Below are positions 1 to 11,184 of a DNA stretch of 64,000 bases, piece after piece. Position 1 is the first letter of the stretch. Each line of letters starts with the position of its first letter. Below the pieces are notes generated by a model. The model did not search any database, was not told where the DNA came from, and saw nothing but the letters and a program-made list of their open reading frames with translations. The DNA is from Polytrichum commune (lineage: Eukaryota > Streptophyta > Polytrichopsida > Polytrichales > Polytrichaceae): NCBI GenBank assembly GCA_950295325.1, contig OX485803.1, forward strand, positions 37,897,554 to 37,961,553, given 5' to 3'. The position numbers and the translations under genes are program-made.

Positions 1-1579
1 ATCTTAATTTTAGACAAGTAAAAGATTGTTGTTGACCCCAAGAGGCGACATGTGTCTATTTCTTATCTTAGTTCCTCTTCTTGCGACTTTCATTCTTGTG
101 ATTTTACATGTGTCTAGTGCTATTCACTTGGTTTGTTGTATGATCCAATCAAGTATTGCAAGTTCAAGTTACCACTAGTATCTTCTCTAGGCCTTGATTT
201 TGTTGTAAGATCAAATCTACTAAAAAATCCATCATGATTTCATGTATTCAAGATTCTCTTATTTTGGTCACTAAATAAGTATGATTTTTTTTAACAATAT
301 AGGTGATGATATTTTATAAGTGCTACTAATAATTATTTTTACCATATAATTGTTAAATTTATAAGGGTTATTTTTGAAATTTCCCACCCTCTCTAAATGT
401 TGCTATATTAGAATTCCATAAGTTGTTACTAACTATATACTCCAAATAGGTAACATGAGGGTAACCCTTATAGAGGGTAGATTGTATCTTTAAACATCCA
501 TACCCTATAGGTATCAAAAATTATATAAAAATTCATTGATATTAACCTTAGTGATAGAAAAGAAAAAGGTGTTATTAGTTCAACATCAATAAGAGTTTGA
601 GCAAGGGTTGAGTAGGGGATGCATAAATAGGGAGCCATGGGGGGGGGGGGGGGTGCACCTTTCATTAAAACCAAGAATCACATGCGTTTGCAAGATACTC
701 TTCAAACCCTATATACAAGTGTTTTTTTTCCACAATAAAATCAAGCAATCACGTACATTTTCAATAATAAATATAAATATGACATCTTGTATTCATAGAA
801 TGTTTATGTTCATATATAGTCATTAGCGTAAGTGTAAAAATATACTTTTGAATAAAAAACAACGCATATCTTATGTATAATGCAAAACCCTAGCATTCAT
901 CATCCCCTAGCTGTAACTCATAAGTATCTAAGTATGTAATATATGTCATAGAAGCTAATGCAACATATTTTTCTAAGTTTACCATCAAATTATTACTAAG
1001 ATCATATGCCCACTTGTTGTTGGCTCTTCTTTGATACTAACATATGCCAATATAAAAAGATTATGCTATGAAGTTTGGTATAGCATACAAGTACAAATCT
1101 TGCATATTTTTAAGGGTCTTACATACATGTATATAACTACAAGTTATAATTTGTGTAGCATACGTATACATAGTACAACAAAGTTCAAATTTATACCCCT
1201 TTTGTGCACTCACGTACAATCATACATGTTTAGTACAATGCACCCCCCAGTAGGCAGTGAATACAAATGAAAATCATAATAACGGTTCCCATATATGAAA
1301 TAGGCTATAACTAGGTTGTGTGTTAATAGGTTGCCAAAATTCTATCATTGAGCCTATGTTTGGCCTATTTGAAATAATGTGTCCATAGGTATGGATATAT
1401 TTATAATTTGACCAATTCTAATTAAATACAGTTACAATAAACAAAGCACCACCCCCAAGTCAATTGTAGTTTACATGGCTATTGGATGGCTACCTACGTG
1501 TATATTTGACATGCCAAAACTTGCACACACCAAAAAAATGCAAGTCAAATGACACGTCATGTGACTTGCCATGAAAAAA
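1..1579. other. AT-rich intergenic DNA, no gene seen
   Basis: No open frame here has recognisable protein features or a convincing splice structure. The short frames present are what AT-rich DNA gives by chance. The only notable simple sequence is a run of 15 G at 639-653. The stretch ends at the left end of the large MULE. Confidence 0.6.
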
Positions 1580-2101
1580 CCCCTAACATTACCGGACCCA
1601 ATAGTCTTTATTGAGTTTAGGAAATCGAGGCCCTGCAGTCGGGTGGCAGAAGGGGCCACAGTACCAGCAGCCACTAACGACGAAAGCCTCCTTGCACGGG
1701 AAGGGTCCCCTTTCTCTCCCGGCCTGCGCCCGCCAGCACCGCCACCGTGGCTGCCACGCGGCCTGCCCTGCTGGCCACACTTTCAACGGAACGGGGCCGT
1801 CCCACCTCCCGAGGTTACGGTCTACCCTAGTAGCTACCATGACCGCATGACCCCATGGCGGCATCATGCCATTGGGGCGGATGGATCATCATGAGATCCA
1901 TCATCCACATCCATGACCCACATCCATCGATGGGTGGGATGCCGGCCGTCCTCGGGGAGTGCGCGGCCCATACTCTTTCAAAAACTCCATTCTGCCACTC
2001 CCCTTGTTTCTTTGTAACCTGCTCCTCCTTCCACAAACTGCCCGGATTTCTGCCGCGATGGAGCCTGTTGCGATTCGAGTGGGGCCTGATGTGACTGATG
2101 C
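1580..2101 (+). repeat. Left terminal inverted repeat of the MULE
   Basis: This 522-bp sequence is GC-rich against its AT-rich surroundings and matches the reverse complement of 11253-11774 without gaps. By eye I find four differences: T/C in CTAG(T/C)AGC, A/G in CACA(A/G)ACTG, G/A in GTTGC(G/A)ATT and T/C in GATG(T/C)GACTG. Open frames inside it read equally well on both strands and are not genes. In MULEs the TIR holds transposase-binding sites and promoters. Here the accessory gene lies inward of it on the same strand, about 2 kb away. Confidence 0.95.
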
Positions 2102-3009
2102 AGGGAGATCGCAGCGTGGAGCGCTTGTCTTCGAAAACAATTGTTAGACCGAAGGTGAGTTGAATGAATTCACCCTTTTTTCAAACCTCCAATCAGTCAT
2201 CATGTAGGCTTCATTGTAACCTACTCATGTGTTGTACAGGGTAGATTTGTGGCGCACTAGAGTGTTTTCCTTGAGGTGATAGCATGCAACGATGATGTGC
2301 TAGACAGTGACAAGGAAGATCGAGTCATCAGGAAGACTATGTAGCAAATGTACCTGGTCCTTGTGTTTTCTAATAATGCACTGATGTTACACATCACATA
2401 ATTGGATTCATGAACTCCTGATTGGCGCATAAGGGTCATTGAGGTCCTCCTCGTTGTGTGTGTGTGTATTTGTGAAGTGCGACGAAAAGCAGGGAGAGCT
2501 GACATTTCACCGCAGTATGTTGAACGTCGCACGAGCGGAAGGTGCACATAAAGGTGGTTACAAGAGGCGTACGCTATCCAAGGAGTGCTTGCAGTTGTAA
2601 CATGTGAGACCTTTTTGTAAGTTTTTCCTGCATTGTACCCCTCCATCTGCATCTTCTGTGTCCGTGTATGCGGCGTTTTCATGCATCATCAGGCTTTCTG
2701 TGTCTCTGTTGTCTTTCTTTTCCATTTTTTGCAGGCACCTAGAACCTGCATCCTTTTCTACTGTAGCGGCACATATTGCGATTTCATGCATGCCCCTGTT
2801 TTATTTGTTTTTCTTCGAGATTTTCATATGTTTTTCCTTCGTTCATGCTCTTCTTCTTTCGATGCGCACATGGCGTTTCCCGTGCACGCATAGGCTTTCT
2901 CTATGTCTTTTCTAGTTCAGTCTTTGTCTTCTCGCCATTTTTTGCGCTACCCTCTCTTTCTGTGCATGCGCATACTTCGCTTTCGAGCATATATGCGTTT
3001 CCCACGTCT
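2102..3009 (+). other. Left internal flank of the MULE, upstream of the accessory gene
   Basis: There is no coding exon I can support. Two exact copies of the 8-mer TGTAACAT (either strand) lie at 2384-2391 and 2596-2603. The first is part of a block around 2380-2402 (TGTTACACATCACATAATT) that recurs inverted at about 10897-10918, so homology between the two ends extends patchily beyond the perfect TIRs. The part from 2600 on is rich in pyrimidines on the plus strand, as in a promoter or 5' leader, but no clear TATA box was found. Confidence 0.5.
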
Positions 3010-3826
3010 ATTCCCGGCGCTTGTTTCCTCGATCCCCTTCTTCTGTGACAGCGTGGTGTTTTAGGGGCGCCCCGGTCGTACAGGTTTTTTTTGGAACTTC
3101 ATCGTAGATTGTCGCAGCACTTCTTTACGCCATCCTGTCCTTTTGGTTTAGGGTATTAAGAGTTCAGATGCATGGTTTACGGTGAATGTGTTGGAGGGTT
3201 AGTTTAGGGTTTAGGGTATAAGCAGTTTAGATGCACGCCCTGGTTGAATGTGTTAGGTTTGGGGGTGTATGTATTCCCGGCAGTTTTTTCCTGCAATCCC
3301 CTTCTTCTGTTGCAGCGGCGCTGTGTTTTCAGGGGCGCCCGGTTGTACTTGTTTTTGTTAGTTCACTGTAGATTCACCCAGCACCTCCTTCCGCCTTCCT
3401 CTCCTTTTGGTTTAGGGTTTATGGGGTTTAGACGCACGCCATAGTTGAATGTGTTGGAGGGTTAGTTGTAGTATTCCCGGCAGTTTTTTCGAGCATTCCC
3501 CTTCTTCTGTGTTAGCGGCGCTGTGTTTTCAGGGGCGCCCCGGTTGTACTTGTTTTTGGGGGAGTTCAGTGCAGATTCACCCAGCACCTCCTTCCGCCTT
3601 CCTCTTCCTTTGGTTTAGGGTATAAGCACTTTAGATGCATGCCCTGGTTGAATGTGTTGGGTTTGTAGTTGTATGTATTCCCGGTTGTACTTGTTTTTTT
3701 TTTGTTCACTGTAGATTCACCCAGCACCTCCTTCCGCCTTCCTCTCCTTTGGGTTTAGGGTATAGGGAGTTCTCAAGCATGCCCGGGTTGGATGTGTTGG
3801 GTTTGTAGTTGTATGTCACTATCCGT
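3010..3826 (+). repeat. Degenerate tandem repeat with telomere-like TTTAGGG motifs
   Basis: About four successively shorter copies (roughly 265, 200 and 140 bp apart) share the blocks ATTCCCGGCAGTTTTTTC, CCCCTTCTTCTGT, CAGGGGCGCCC, GGTTGTACTTGTTTTT, CACCTCCTTCCGCCTTCCTC and TTTGGTTTAGGGT. Each unit contains one or more TTTAGGG or TTAGGG words, the plant telomere heptamer, which also acts as a 'telo-box' in plant promoters. The array ends about 300 bp before the first coding exon of the accessory gene, so it may be part of its promoter. Confidence 0.75.
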
Positions 3827-4132
3827 GGCAATTCTTTCCTGTGGCATTTAGGGTGCATGCTTAGGGCTCCTCTCTCTGTTTTGGTTGTTGTTTTTCCTGG
3901 AGGCATTGCACTGTCCTCTCTAAATTATTTAGGGGTTAGGGTCTGCTACACTCTGTCGCGCACCTTGCTCGCCATGGCCGTAGGCGAGTTCTCTCCCATA
4001 GGTAGCAAGTACTCCGAGCCCCGCACGTTGGTACACACAGCCTCCGTAGCAGACATCCACTGCCCACCATTGATGCTGGCACCTGAAACTGCCTTGTTTC
4101 TTGCCATTGACTTACATTGTTCTGTGCAGAAA

Positions 4133-6725
4133 ATGGAATCTGAAAGAAGACCGCCCCTGCATGAAGACGACCACGTTACATACTATGTCAATAGGGATGC
4201 TGCTGGTTGGGTAGCGCAGCTCGTGAGGAGACGAGTGTACATTGAATGAAAATTAGAGTGTACTCGTAACCGGTCTAGGGATGGGCAGAAGGCCAAAGAT
4301 GACTGGTTATGTGTGTATTGCAAAGGCTCCTTTCCTAGCAAGCTGTGGTTGACAGATCACCGTGTGAGCGGCTGCCCTCGGGGACCTGTGGACTCGAATG
4401 GATTGAGGTTGGAGCTACCCGTCTACCCGAATCTGAAGACTGCGAAACAAGGCAAGGACCTCAAACTTGCCTTGCAGCGTGGCGATGGAGCTATATGGGG
4501 CACCTTGCAGAACAATTCAATTTGGTTAGACCTAAACCTGGAGTTGAGGGACGTCACTTACCCTCCCCCTAGAGTCAGAGTGCAACAACGACAATTCATG
4601 CTGCCCACGCTGGAGATTTTGACAGCCAGTCTGCCCCCTGCTGGAGATCCGCAGCCACAAATGAAGCCGAAACCGCAACGCCCCTCCAGGCAACACACTG
4701 CATCTCCCGCCGCAGCTGCCTATGTTGACCTTGATGATGATGGAGACGATGAATTTGAAGCGCCGCCCAACCGACATCCGAAGAAACGCTCACACGTGGA
4801 GATGGCCGGGGGCCACCGAGTTTTTCACTCAAGCCGCCAGTTCAAGGCCCAACATACGAAACAATCTGCCGAAGGTGTACCCCGGCGACCGCCTCCCCAA
4901 CCCATCCATGTTACGCCTATCCAAACCCGCAGCCCCTCCCCGGAGAGGGTTGCCATTTTGCCCCCACCTACTCCTGCTCCACATGCTGCGGGTGGTTCCT
5001 CTAGGGCACCCGTTTCTCCTATGCAGACTTCCACAGGTTCAGAGGATGTGGCGCAGGCGTTACGGAAGGATCGACAACAATTCTATGTGAAAGCTGCAAG
5101 TGCGGCGCGTTCGGGCGTGAAGATGGACATCCCGAAGCCACAATTGAGGCCCCCAATTCAACCCCCAGGTTTGTATTATTTGATGGCGTGTGGTTTGCTG
5201 CAATTCGACTTGGAGTGCGGTGAGTTGCAGGCATTTCAGGAGGTGCTTCACAACTGGCAGAACGATCCGTCTTTCATGGACAGATTGTGGGCAGCCTATG
5301 GTAGATTCTACTCTCCTTCTCATCAGGTACAGCCTATTCCCCCTTGCACCCATGCATTCTTTTTGTTGGTGGCTAATCTTTGATTAAGTTCGTAACATGC
5401 AATCAGGTCACCATTATGTGATGTACACATTCTCCGCAGCCGGCATGGTTCAGCATTTTGTCAATGGAACATGTGCTTAGGGAGAATATGTCTTTGTAAC
5501 ATGTGCTGGCTGAGGGTGATGCAGGCGACTTGGGGTTGGCATCCGTTCTACTCTTCCTTTGTAGTTAATCCTCTCTGTGTCGACTTCAGACCCCCCTACC
5601 CTTTGCATCACTCTCTAGTTGAAGGTGCGGATGTGCATTCTTTGCTGATGGAACAATGCCATGTTGAACGAGTCTATCCAGTGCCTTGGTCAGTCCTCCT
5701 CCTACGTTGTTTCCTTAAATTTCATAGGGTATCGCCCCCGTTAGTATCACACCCTGACACTGGATGTACTCCTGCCAATGTGGTGGAATGGTCGAAGCTC
5801 GCGGAAGAAGTGGTTGGGGATGGTTTGAGTGCGTGGCACCTGGCAACCGCCTACCTCAAAGAAGAAGGATTCCTCGTGTTCGCAGGCGCCAGGCCCGTGG
5901 ATTCACACGACCAGTGGCTTGATGAAGTGAATGATGCTTTTGAAGACTTACTAAATGGCACACCTGAATGGTGGGCAGAGTTGCACTTGTGGTGTAACTC
6001 AACTCGTTTCAGGGCAGTCCGTGACATGGCATTTCACGAGCGGCAAACGTGGTTGGAGGCTTGGGTGATAAAGGATCGGCCCCCTGGCTCCTCGACACCC
6101 CTCGCACGTTACGATCGCTGGCTTCAGTATCGAGAGGACCTGGATATTGGTTACATACTTGCAAACCCAAGTAAATTTTGGCGCTTCCATATGTTACATG
6201 ATTTTTGTCTTTGGACATCCCTTCCAATGCTGTTACGACGAAGCATATTAATGTGTGACATGTTTTCCAGATATGATGGTTCCTCCGGTGGAGCGTAGCG
6301 AGTCCATGTACGAGATCCGCAATATGGCAGACAATATTGCCAGAGAGAGGTGCGAGCACTCAGAGGTGCAGCCACCAGGACAGAACGGGGGCGAATGCGA
6401 GGATCGCGTTGACGTGCACCAGCCAGTTCCTGAAAGCGTTGGCAATTTAGCCACGACAGTCGGGCCAGCATTCCACATACCAATGACTCAAGACAAGACC
6501 CTGGAAGAGTTGCCGAGTCAATTGGATTTTGACTGGCAAGACTCAGTGTCTCCTAAGGCCACACCTGCAGCACCTACAGCTATGGCCGTGGCGCCGAAAG
6601 ACCCGGAGGAGAGCGCGTTTGTTGAGGTTTCGCAAATTGCACACGAGGCCATCGTGCACGCCACACAACAGCAAGCAGAAAGGGAGACAGACCCACCGAC
6701 CACAACCACGAACGTGTCAAATTAG
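4133..6725 (+). CDS. MULE accessory protein of unknown function, C2HC zinc finger, three exons, one in-frame stop
   Basis: The model has exons 4133-5326, 5525-6170 and 6271-6725, about 764 codons. The ATG at 4133 sits in AAAATGG just after a TGCAG acceptor, so a 5' UTR intron is likely. Intron 6171-6270 (GTAAAT..TTTCCAG) joins the frames exactly. Intron 5327-5524 (CAG|GTACAG..GATGCAG) also keeps frame, but its acceptor is less certain (5439 is an alternative). Visible features are a possible zinc finger C60-x2-C63-x12-H76-x4-C81, a Pro/Ser-rich middle (about 150-330) with an acidic patch DLDDDGDDEFE followed by a basic stretch HPKKRSH that could be a nuclear signal, and a tryptophan-rich folded-looking C-terminal half. 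A TGA at 4247 (codon 39) interrupts the frame. I recognise no family. Its place matches mudrB of MuDR, but I see no likeness to claim homology. It converges on the transposase gene. Confidence 0.6.
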
Positions 6726-7293
6726 GGTCATGTTACAACAGCAAGACATGAATAGTTGGCGACGAGGATTTAATCTTCAACAATGTTAGGGTGGGGATAG
6801 AATAGAAAACCAGGGTTAGTATTAGTGACTACCTAAGACTTCCCAAGCCATTCGCACCCAAGGATCATCTGTACAATGTGTAACATCTATAACATTGGCT
6901 GTTTTTGATTCACATAGTTACATACGGTTAATTATTCTGCTTTTGAGTGACTGCTATGAATTTCTGTGAAGGACTTAGGGTTTGTTGTAGGTAATGTAAT
7001 GCAAGACTGATCTGATGGGCTTACCAACATCAATCCACATGTGGGTTCATTGCAATGTGTCTATAGGCTACTTCGATTCTGCAATGACAATGCGAAAGAA
7101 TGCTGTTGTAACATTGCTAGGAATACATGTAACATGACTGGCCAAATTGTACATGTGTTACTGCGTATCATGTTGAACATGTTACAAGGACCCCACAGTG
7201 TATAAATGCCCCAAAAATGCCAGATAATACAAAGGCGGAAATCCCTTTTCACAAAGTATCACAATGTTCACGACAACTGCCTAGCGCGTTGCA
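6726..7293. other. Intergenic region between the convergent MULE genes
   Basis: This is where the two main genes' transcripts would end facing each other. It has no supported coding exon. It holds five of the exact TGTAACAT/ATGTTACA copies (6730, 6879, 7107, 7128, 7179), three of them within 80 bp. A GTATAAATG word lies near 7200, but no gene clearly follows it on the plus strand. Confidence 0.5.
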
Positions 7294-7665
7294 CTATGGC
7301 GCCCAACTAGGCCTATATACCTTCAAAGGACGTTGGTATGCCTTCAGTGGACCTTGTGGGGTGGGTGCGACATTCGGGGGTGGGGCTGTGAGCTGGCGAA
7401 CAGCTTGAGCATGACGCTGGCGGAGGCGTCCTGTCTGCGATGGTGAGAGCAGCGTCTGCGCGCCATGTGTTGGGGAGCAGAACGTTGTGGGGGATCCCGT
7501 CGTTACTTCCGCACTTTGGTCTTCGGAAGAGGGCGGAGGAGATGTTGGCGGGGTGAAGAACTCTTCATCGGAGGAAGTGTCATAAACGGGTCCAATGACC
7601 TCCGGACACCTGCAAAACCACTTCCAAACCGCTGTGCTCACTCGTGTGATGTGAGTAGGTGCCAT
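7294..7665 (-). CDS. Small Pro/Ser-rich ORF of the MULE (third ORF), function unknown
   Basis: The frame runs from an ATG at 7665 to a TAG at 7294, 123 aa. The protein has an acidic SSDEEFF patch, a run TPPTSPPPSSEDQS and a basic segment GRLRQRHAQAVRQ, so it looks disordered rather than folded. It lies downstream of the transposase stop (7896) on the same strand. A TATA-like box at 7797-7802 about 130 bp before the ATG suggests a separate transcript. It could instead be an extra 3' exon of the transposase gene or a chance open frame. No family is recognised. Confidence 0.35.
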   Translation of the reverse strand: MAPTHITRVSTAVWKWFCRCPEVIGPVYDTSSDEEFFTPPTSPPPSSEDQSAEVTTGSPTTFCSPTHGAQTLLSPSQTGRLRQRHAQAVRQLTAPPPNVAPTPQGPLKAYQRPLKVYRPSWAP

Positions 7666-7796
7666 GACAAGGGGAGGAAATGCACAAAGGCGCCTTGGGT
7701 AGAACACGGGAGCCACTGGAGCACTCAGTTGCCGACCACTACACAGGACCAGCGGAAGAAAGGCTGAAAATGTGGAAGTGTGTCGAGGGTCCGGAC

Positions 7797-7802
7797 TTTA
7801 TA
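7797..7802 (-). promoter_or_regulatory. Putative TATA box for the third MULE ORF
   Basis: On the minus strand the sequence reads GCATATAAAGTCC in a GC-rich context, about 130 bp upstream of the ATG at 7665. Position and sequence suit a plant TATA box, but nothing else supports transcription from here. Confidence 0.35.
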
Positions 7803-7895
7803 TGCGCAGCCACGTCCACCTGCACGTGGGAAGGGTTGTAACATGGGGACGCCCATGCAGCAGTCGCACGTTACAGGACGTTTGAATGACGTGAC

Positions 7896-10622
7896 CTATC
7901 TGCGGTCCAGGATGTCTCTTCTACGTTTCAGGGACATGTTGTTGCCGTCTTCGTTGGGCTGAAAGTGCACATCTGCTTGGGATGGCTCCACCAATCCATG
8001 CTTAATTTGAGCCAACAACGTTTGTTGTTTCCCACGAACGACGTGCAGGTCGGCCACAAGATGTTGCAACAAAAATCTATCACCAGTGGCAACGTCCATG
8101 AACTCCTTTGCGAGGTTAAGCGCTTGGTTTTCCATGTCCTCCCCAGATTGTGTGACAATTTGGCTACCTCTAGGACGGCATAGCGTAGGGGTAGGGCACA
8201 GTGGCCCAGTGTCAGCACAATCCTCTGGAAAATGAACAACGGGATCGAGCATGTTACCACGACCTCCTTCAGTTGTGCCTGCAATGGATCCACAGTAACG
8301 TGTAATTGTTCTTTCTGCAAGGCTAGGATGGAGTATCATGAGCACCTTTATTTGATGTTTACATATGTTCCCCTTTAGTGCCCAGACGCAATCGCAACAA
8401 TCCCACTCGCAGTCTGGGCTGTACACATAATACAGTTTAGATGGGTTGTTCTTTGACGTTACCAAAGCTGGACCGTCATTTGCAATGGGGAGAGTGACAC
8501 AACTATCAGGAATTTCTCTCGCTTTCAGCACTGCATTTATAACAAATTGCTCCTGTTTTAAGTTGGGGACAAAGCCGTGTTGTTTTTTCATTGCTTGGTA
8601 CCAGTAGTGGAAGAGAATTTCCCCAGTCAACTCGTATATCACCCAGTCCAAGCGCCGTCCATGCGCTCTACCTTTTGATGCACGCAAGGTAGCCTTAAGG
8701 TTTGAATGGTAGCTTTCAATAGCTGCATTTGTATCCTGGCCCACATATGGCAGGTTACGATGCCCCACAACCCACATATATGTTTTGTCTGCCCATTGTT
8801 TGTTGAAGTAAGCCCAAAAATTGCTCACAACAGGGAAGCACTCCATAAGAGCATTCAACTGCCGGATAGCCCAAGGCCCCATTTCATCTCCTTGTGGACA
8901 CTTAGTGTCATACATAATACGCCCCAACCTCTTTAGCACAGCAGCCCTAATGGCATGATCTTTTATTTTTGCTACCGCTTGTTTCAGCCATGCACGTCGG
9001 ACATGCCACAAGCAGAGGAATACTTTCACGCCGGGCCATACACTCTGCAAGCCCCCAATCTCAGCCTGCGCACAATCTGTTATGAAGGCATTCGGCATCC
9101 AATCTCCCTGCACCGAGCACAATTTTCTTGCAAGCGCCTTCATCCAAGGTTCAAGATCGGGTTGCTTGGAACTAGAAGTGATAATGTACGCCACCGGCAC
9201 TCCATTCATCCAGTCATCAAAGACCATCAAGGTGTACAATGGAAACTGCAAGAACACATACAACAAAGAATTATGTTTGTGGCCAAGCATTTGGAGAAGT
9301 GGTCTGTAACATGCTGTTGTGAGAAATGTTATGGGCACAAACCTTGTTCTCATTAGTTGCAAACGTGGCGTCAATAGAGACGGTTTTTTTGTGCCCGTGC
9401 TTCAGCATCATATCTTGTTGCCAAGATGTCTGGATCCCTATTGTGAAGGGAATATTCTCCCGTGTGATAGCCCCACGAACGTGGACACCTGATTCTTTGT
9501 AGTAGAACACAAGAAAATGATGTTCCTGCACCCACATGCGCACAGATTTTGCATCATTGTTATCGCGTTTGTAGGTCTCAATCGCAAGGCGGCCAGCAAC
9601 GTTACGGATGTCTTGCTCAGAAATGAAGAGGTCCCGGGTGAGCTCTTCGCCTCTCTCGCACACCTCCATAAAACGTTTCCTGTGTTTGCCCATTATCTAT
9701 GGGATAGACAATCCTAGTTGCAAATGGCTCATGATGAATTCACGAATATGTGGCGACAGATGGCTTGAGAATATGCTCTTATGCCCAGTCTTTGTGGCAC
9801 CATGGCAAAAGAATCCCTTCAGGTTCACATGGTTCATCTGATGGTATGTTATTTCTACCACTGCAGGCTGTAGGTACAATTGCTTGACGACAAATCCACA
9901 CTGGCATCCCCTTCGCTGCCCCGATCCTCGCATCCTTGCGGATGTCCGTGGACTTGTGTGCCCCTTTCCATTTGGAACGTATTTGCCCTTCGCGTCAAGC
10001 TTTCTTTTCTTCTGGTACATGTCATTTGTAACCACTGGTATGTGCGATGCATTGTCATTTGGTCCATATTGACAATGATACCTGTGGGATGGGGACCACA
10101 GTAGGTGGTTACGGTGAGAGTCATATATAGCAGGGAAGAAAGGTGGCAAAACAGTGTAACATTGGAACATGCACAATCAGAGTCTGGGTGCATGTTACAA
10201 ACATACCTGAAGATGGCAAAGTAGCTGTTCCACCGAGGGAACATCAGTTTCCCCTTTTCATTTGTCGGAGTGCCCTGGCAGACAAATTTGGAGGGAGCAT
10301 CACTGCGCGCCTCCTCACCTTTCCAAAAATCCTCCACTCTTGCCCAAGGTATGTACGCAACCAACACTGGAGCAAGCGTTCTGGGAGAGGCCCTCCTCCC
10401 TTTCACCCGCACATGGCATGCCCACGTAAGATCTGTATGCGTGAAAGTGCCTATGTTGGGAGTTTGGACTAAAGTGCAGATCCGGTGTAACTCTGCCTTC
10501 TATACCTCCTGGTACACAGACTCGTACGAAGGCTCTCTGTGTTGCGGTGGGCGAAGTGTTGGTTCCAAGGCAGGCTCTCCATGCACGAGAACGTCAAGTT
10601 TGTTGTGCCCTTCAATACGGGA
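7896..10622 (-). pseudogene. MULE transposase gene (DDE plus SWIM zinc finger), three exons, two in-frame stops
   Basis: Exons are about 10622-10207, 10081-9343 and 9245-7896. Introns 10206-10082 (CAG|GTATGT..CCCACAG) and 9342-9246 (AAG|GTTTGT..CTTGCAG) join frames exactly, giving about 834 codons. The 5' end and ATG are not resolved. Domains in order are an N-terminal region with DLTWACHVRVKG and PWARVEDF, a WRKY/FLYWCH-like Cys..Cys..His..His zinc region (YHCQYG..GCQCGF..TYHQMNH), and an RNase-H-fold DDE domain. The DDE motifs are D in SIDATF (codon 376), D in ITDCAQAE (442) and E in AAIESYH (562), followed by CLWHVRRAW and a SWIM finger CDC-x8-CKH (near 670). The end is basic (SLKRRRDILDRR). 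In-frame TAG codons at 10502-10500 and 9699-9697 interrupt it. This protein would cut and rejoin the element by binding its TIRs. Family assignment is firm; that this copy is broken rests on my exon model. Confidence 0.85.
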
Positions 10623-11184
10623 CTGCACAACGGCACCAGTTACAAAGGTTCCCCTTTAGGCCCTACAACTGCAAGTACAACATCCAGAAAACAAGTGATC
10701 GCAAACCCAACCCCTTCCCGGCACTATGGTGAATGAACCCCCAGATCGCCGGTTGTGTTTCGCGGCTTAGGGGTTTGGGGTTTGCAGTACCGCGCACTAC
10801 CGCGCACAAATCACAGGAAGTTACAAGGGCATCCGCGTCATCATGCTCGTGGTCAGCATTTCAATCAACCTAATGCACAAATGAAAGTTGGGGATTGCAA
10901 TTATGTGATGTGTAACATGAGTGCACTGACTACAACAACGAGGAAGGAAGTACATTCATAGCACGGCAATCATTATGAGAGGATCTTGCATGTAGAGCAT
11001 CAGCACATCATTGTCATAGTCGCTTCACTTCACTTCATGAGTGACAGTCAAATACAACATAAATGTGGACTGCGTAGTTAAAGCAGGTCTCTATCAAACA
11101 AAAAACCTAGTCGAGTGTAGATCTCAAGAGATGATGGGAAAATGCAGTCAGCAAGGGTGACTGTTCCCACTTGGAGTGGCGCTT

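Larger units (their letters stand above)
2384..10918. promoter_or_regulatory. Dispersed 8-mer TGTAACAT, 14 exact copies across the MULE
   Basis: Exact copies (either strand) start at 2384, 2596, 5495, 6191, 6730, 6879, 7107, 7128, 7179, 7837, 9305, 10155, 10192 and 10911. Both strands of 8.5 kb should give less than one by chance. All lie outside my exons. Each of the four introns contains at least one, as does the gap between the two main genes, and one lies in each flank near a TIR. Near-matches such as CGTAACAT (5392) add to the pattern. Possible roles are transposase-binding or regulatory sites; the function is unknown. Confidence 0.65.

Noticed and set aside
1571..2147. Several overlapping open frames on both strands in the left MULE end, repeated at 11078-11765
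   Set aside because: They lie in the GC-rich terminal inverted repeat, occur on both strands and at both ends, and show no protein features.
5440..5493. An extra accessory-gene exon starting after CCGCAG (5439)
   Set aside because: It would need a following intron of only about 30 nt to reach the next frame; the single intron 5327-5524 is simpler, though not proven.
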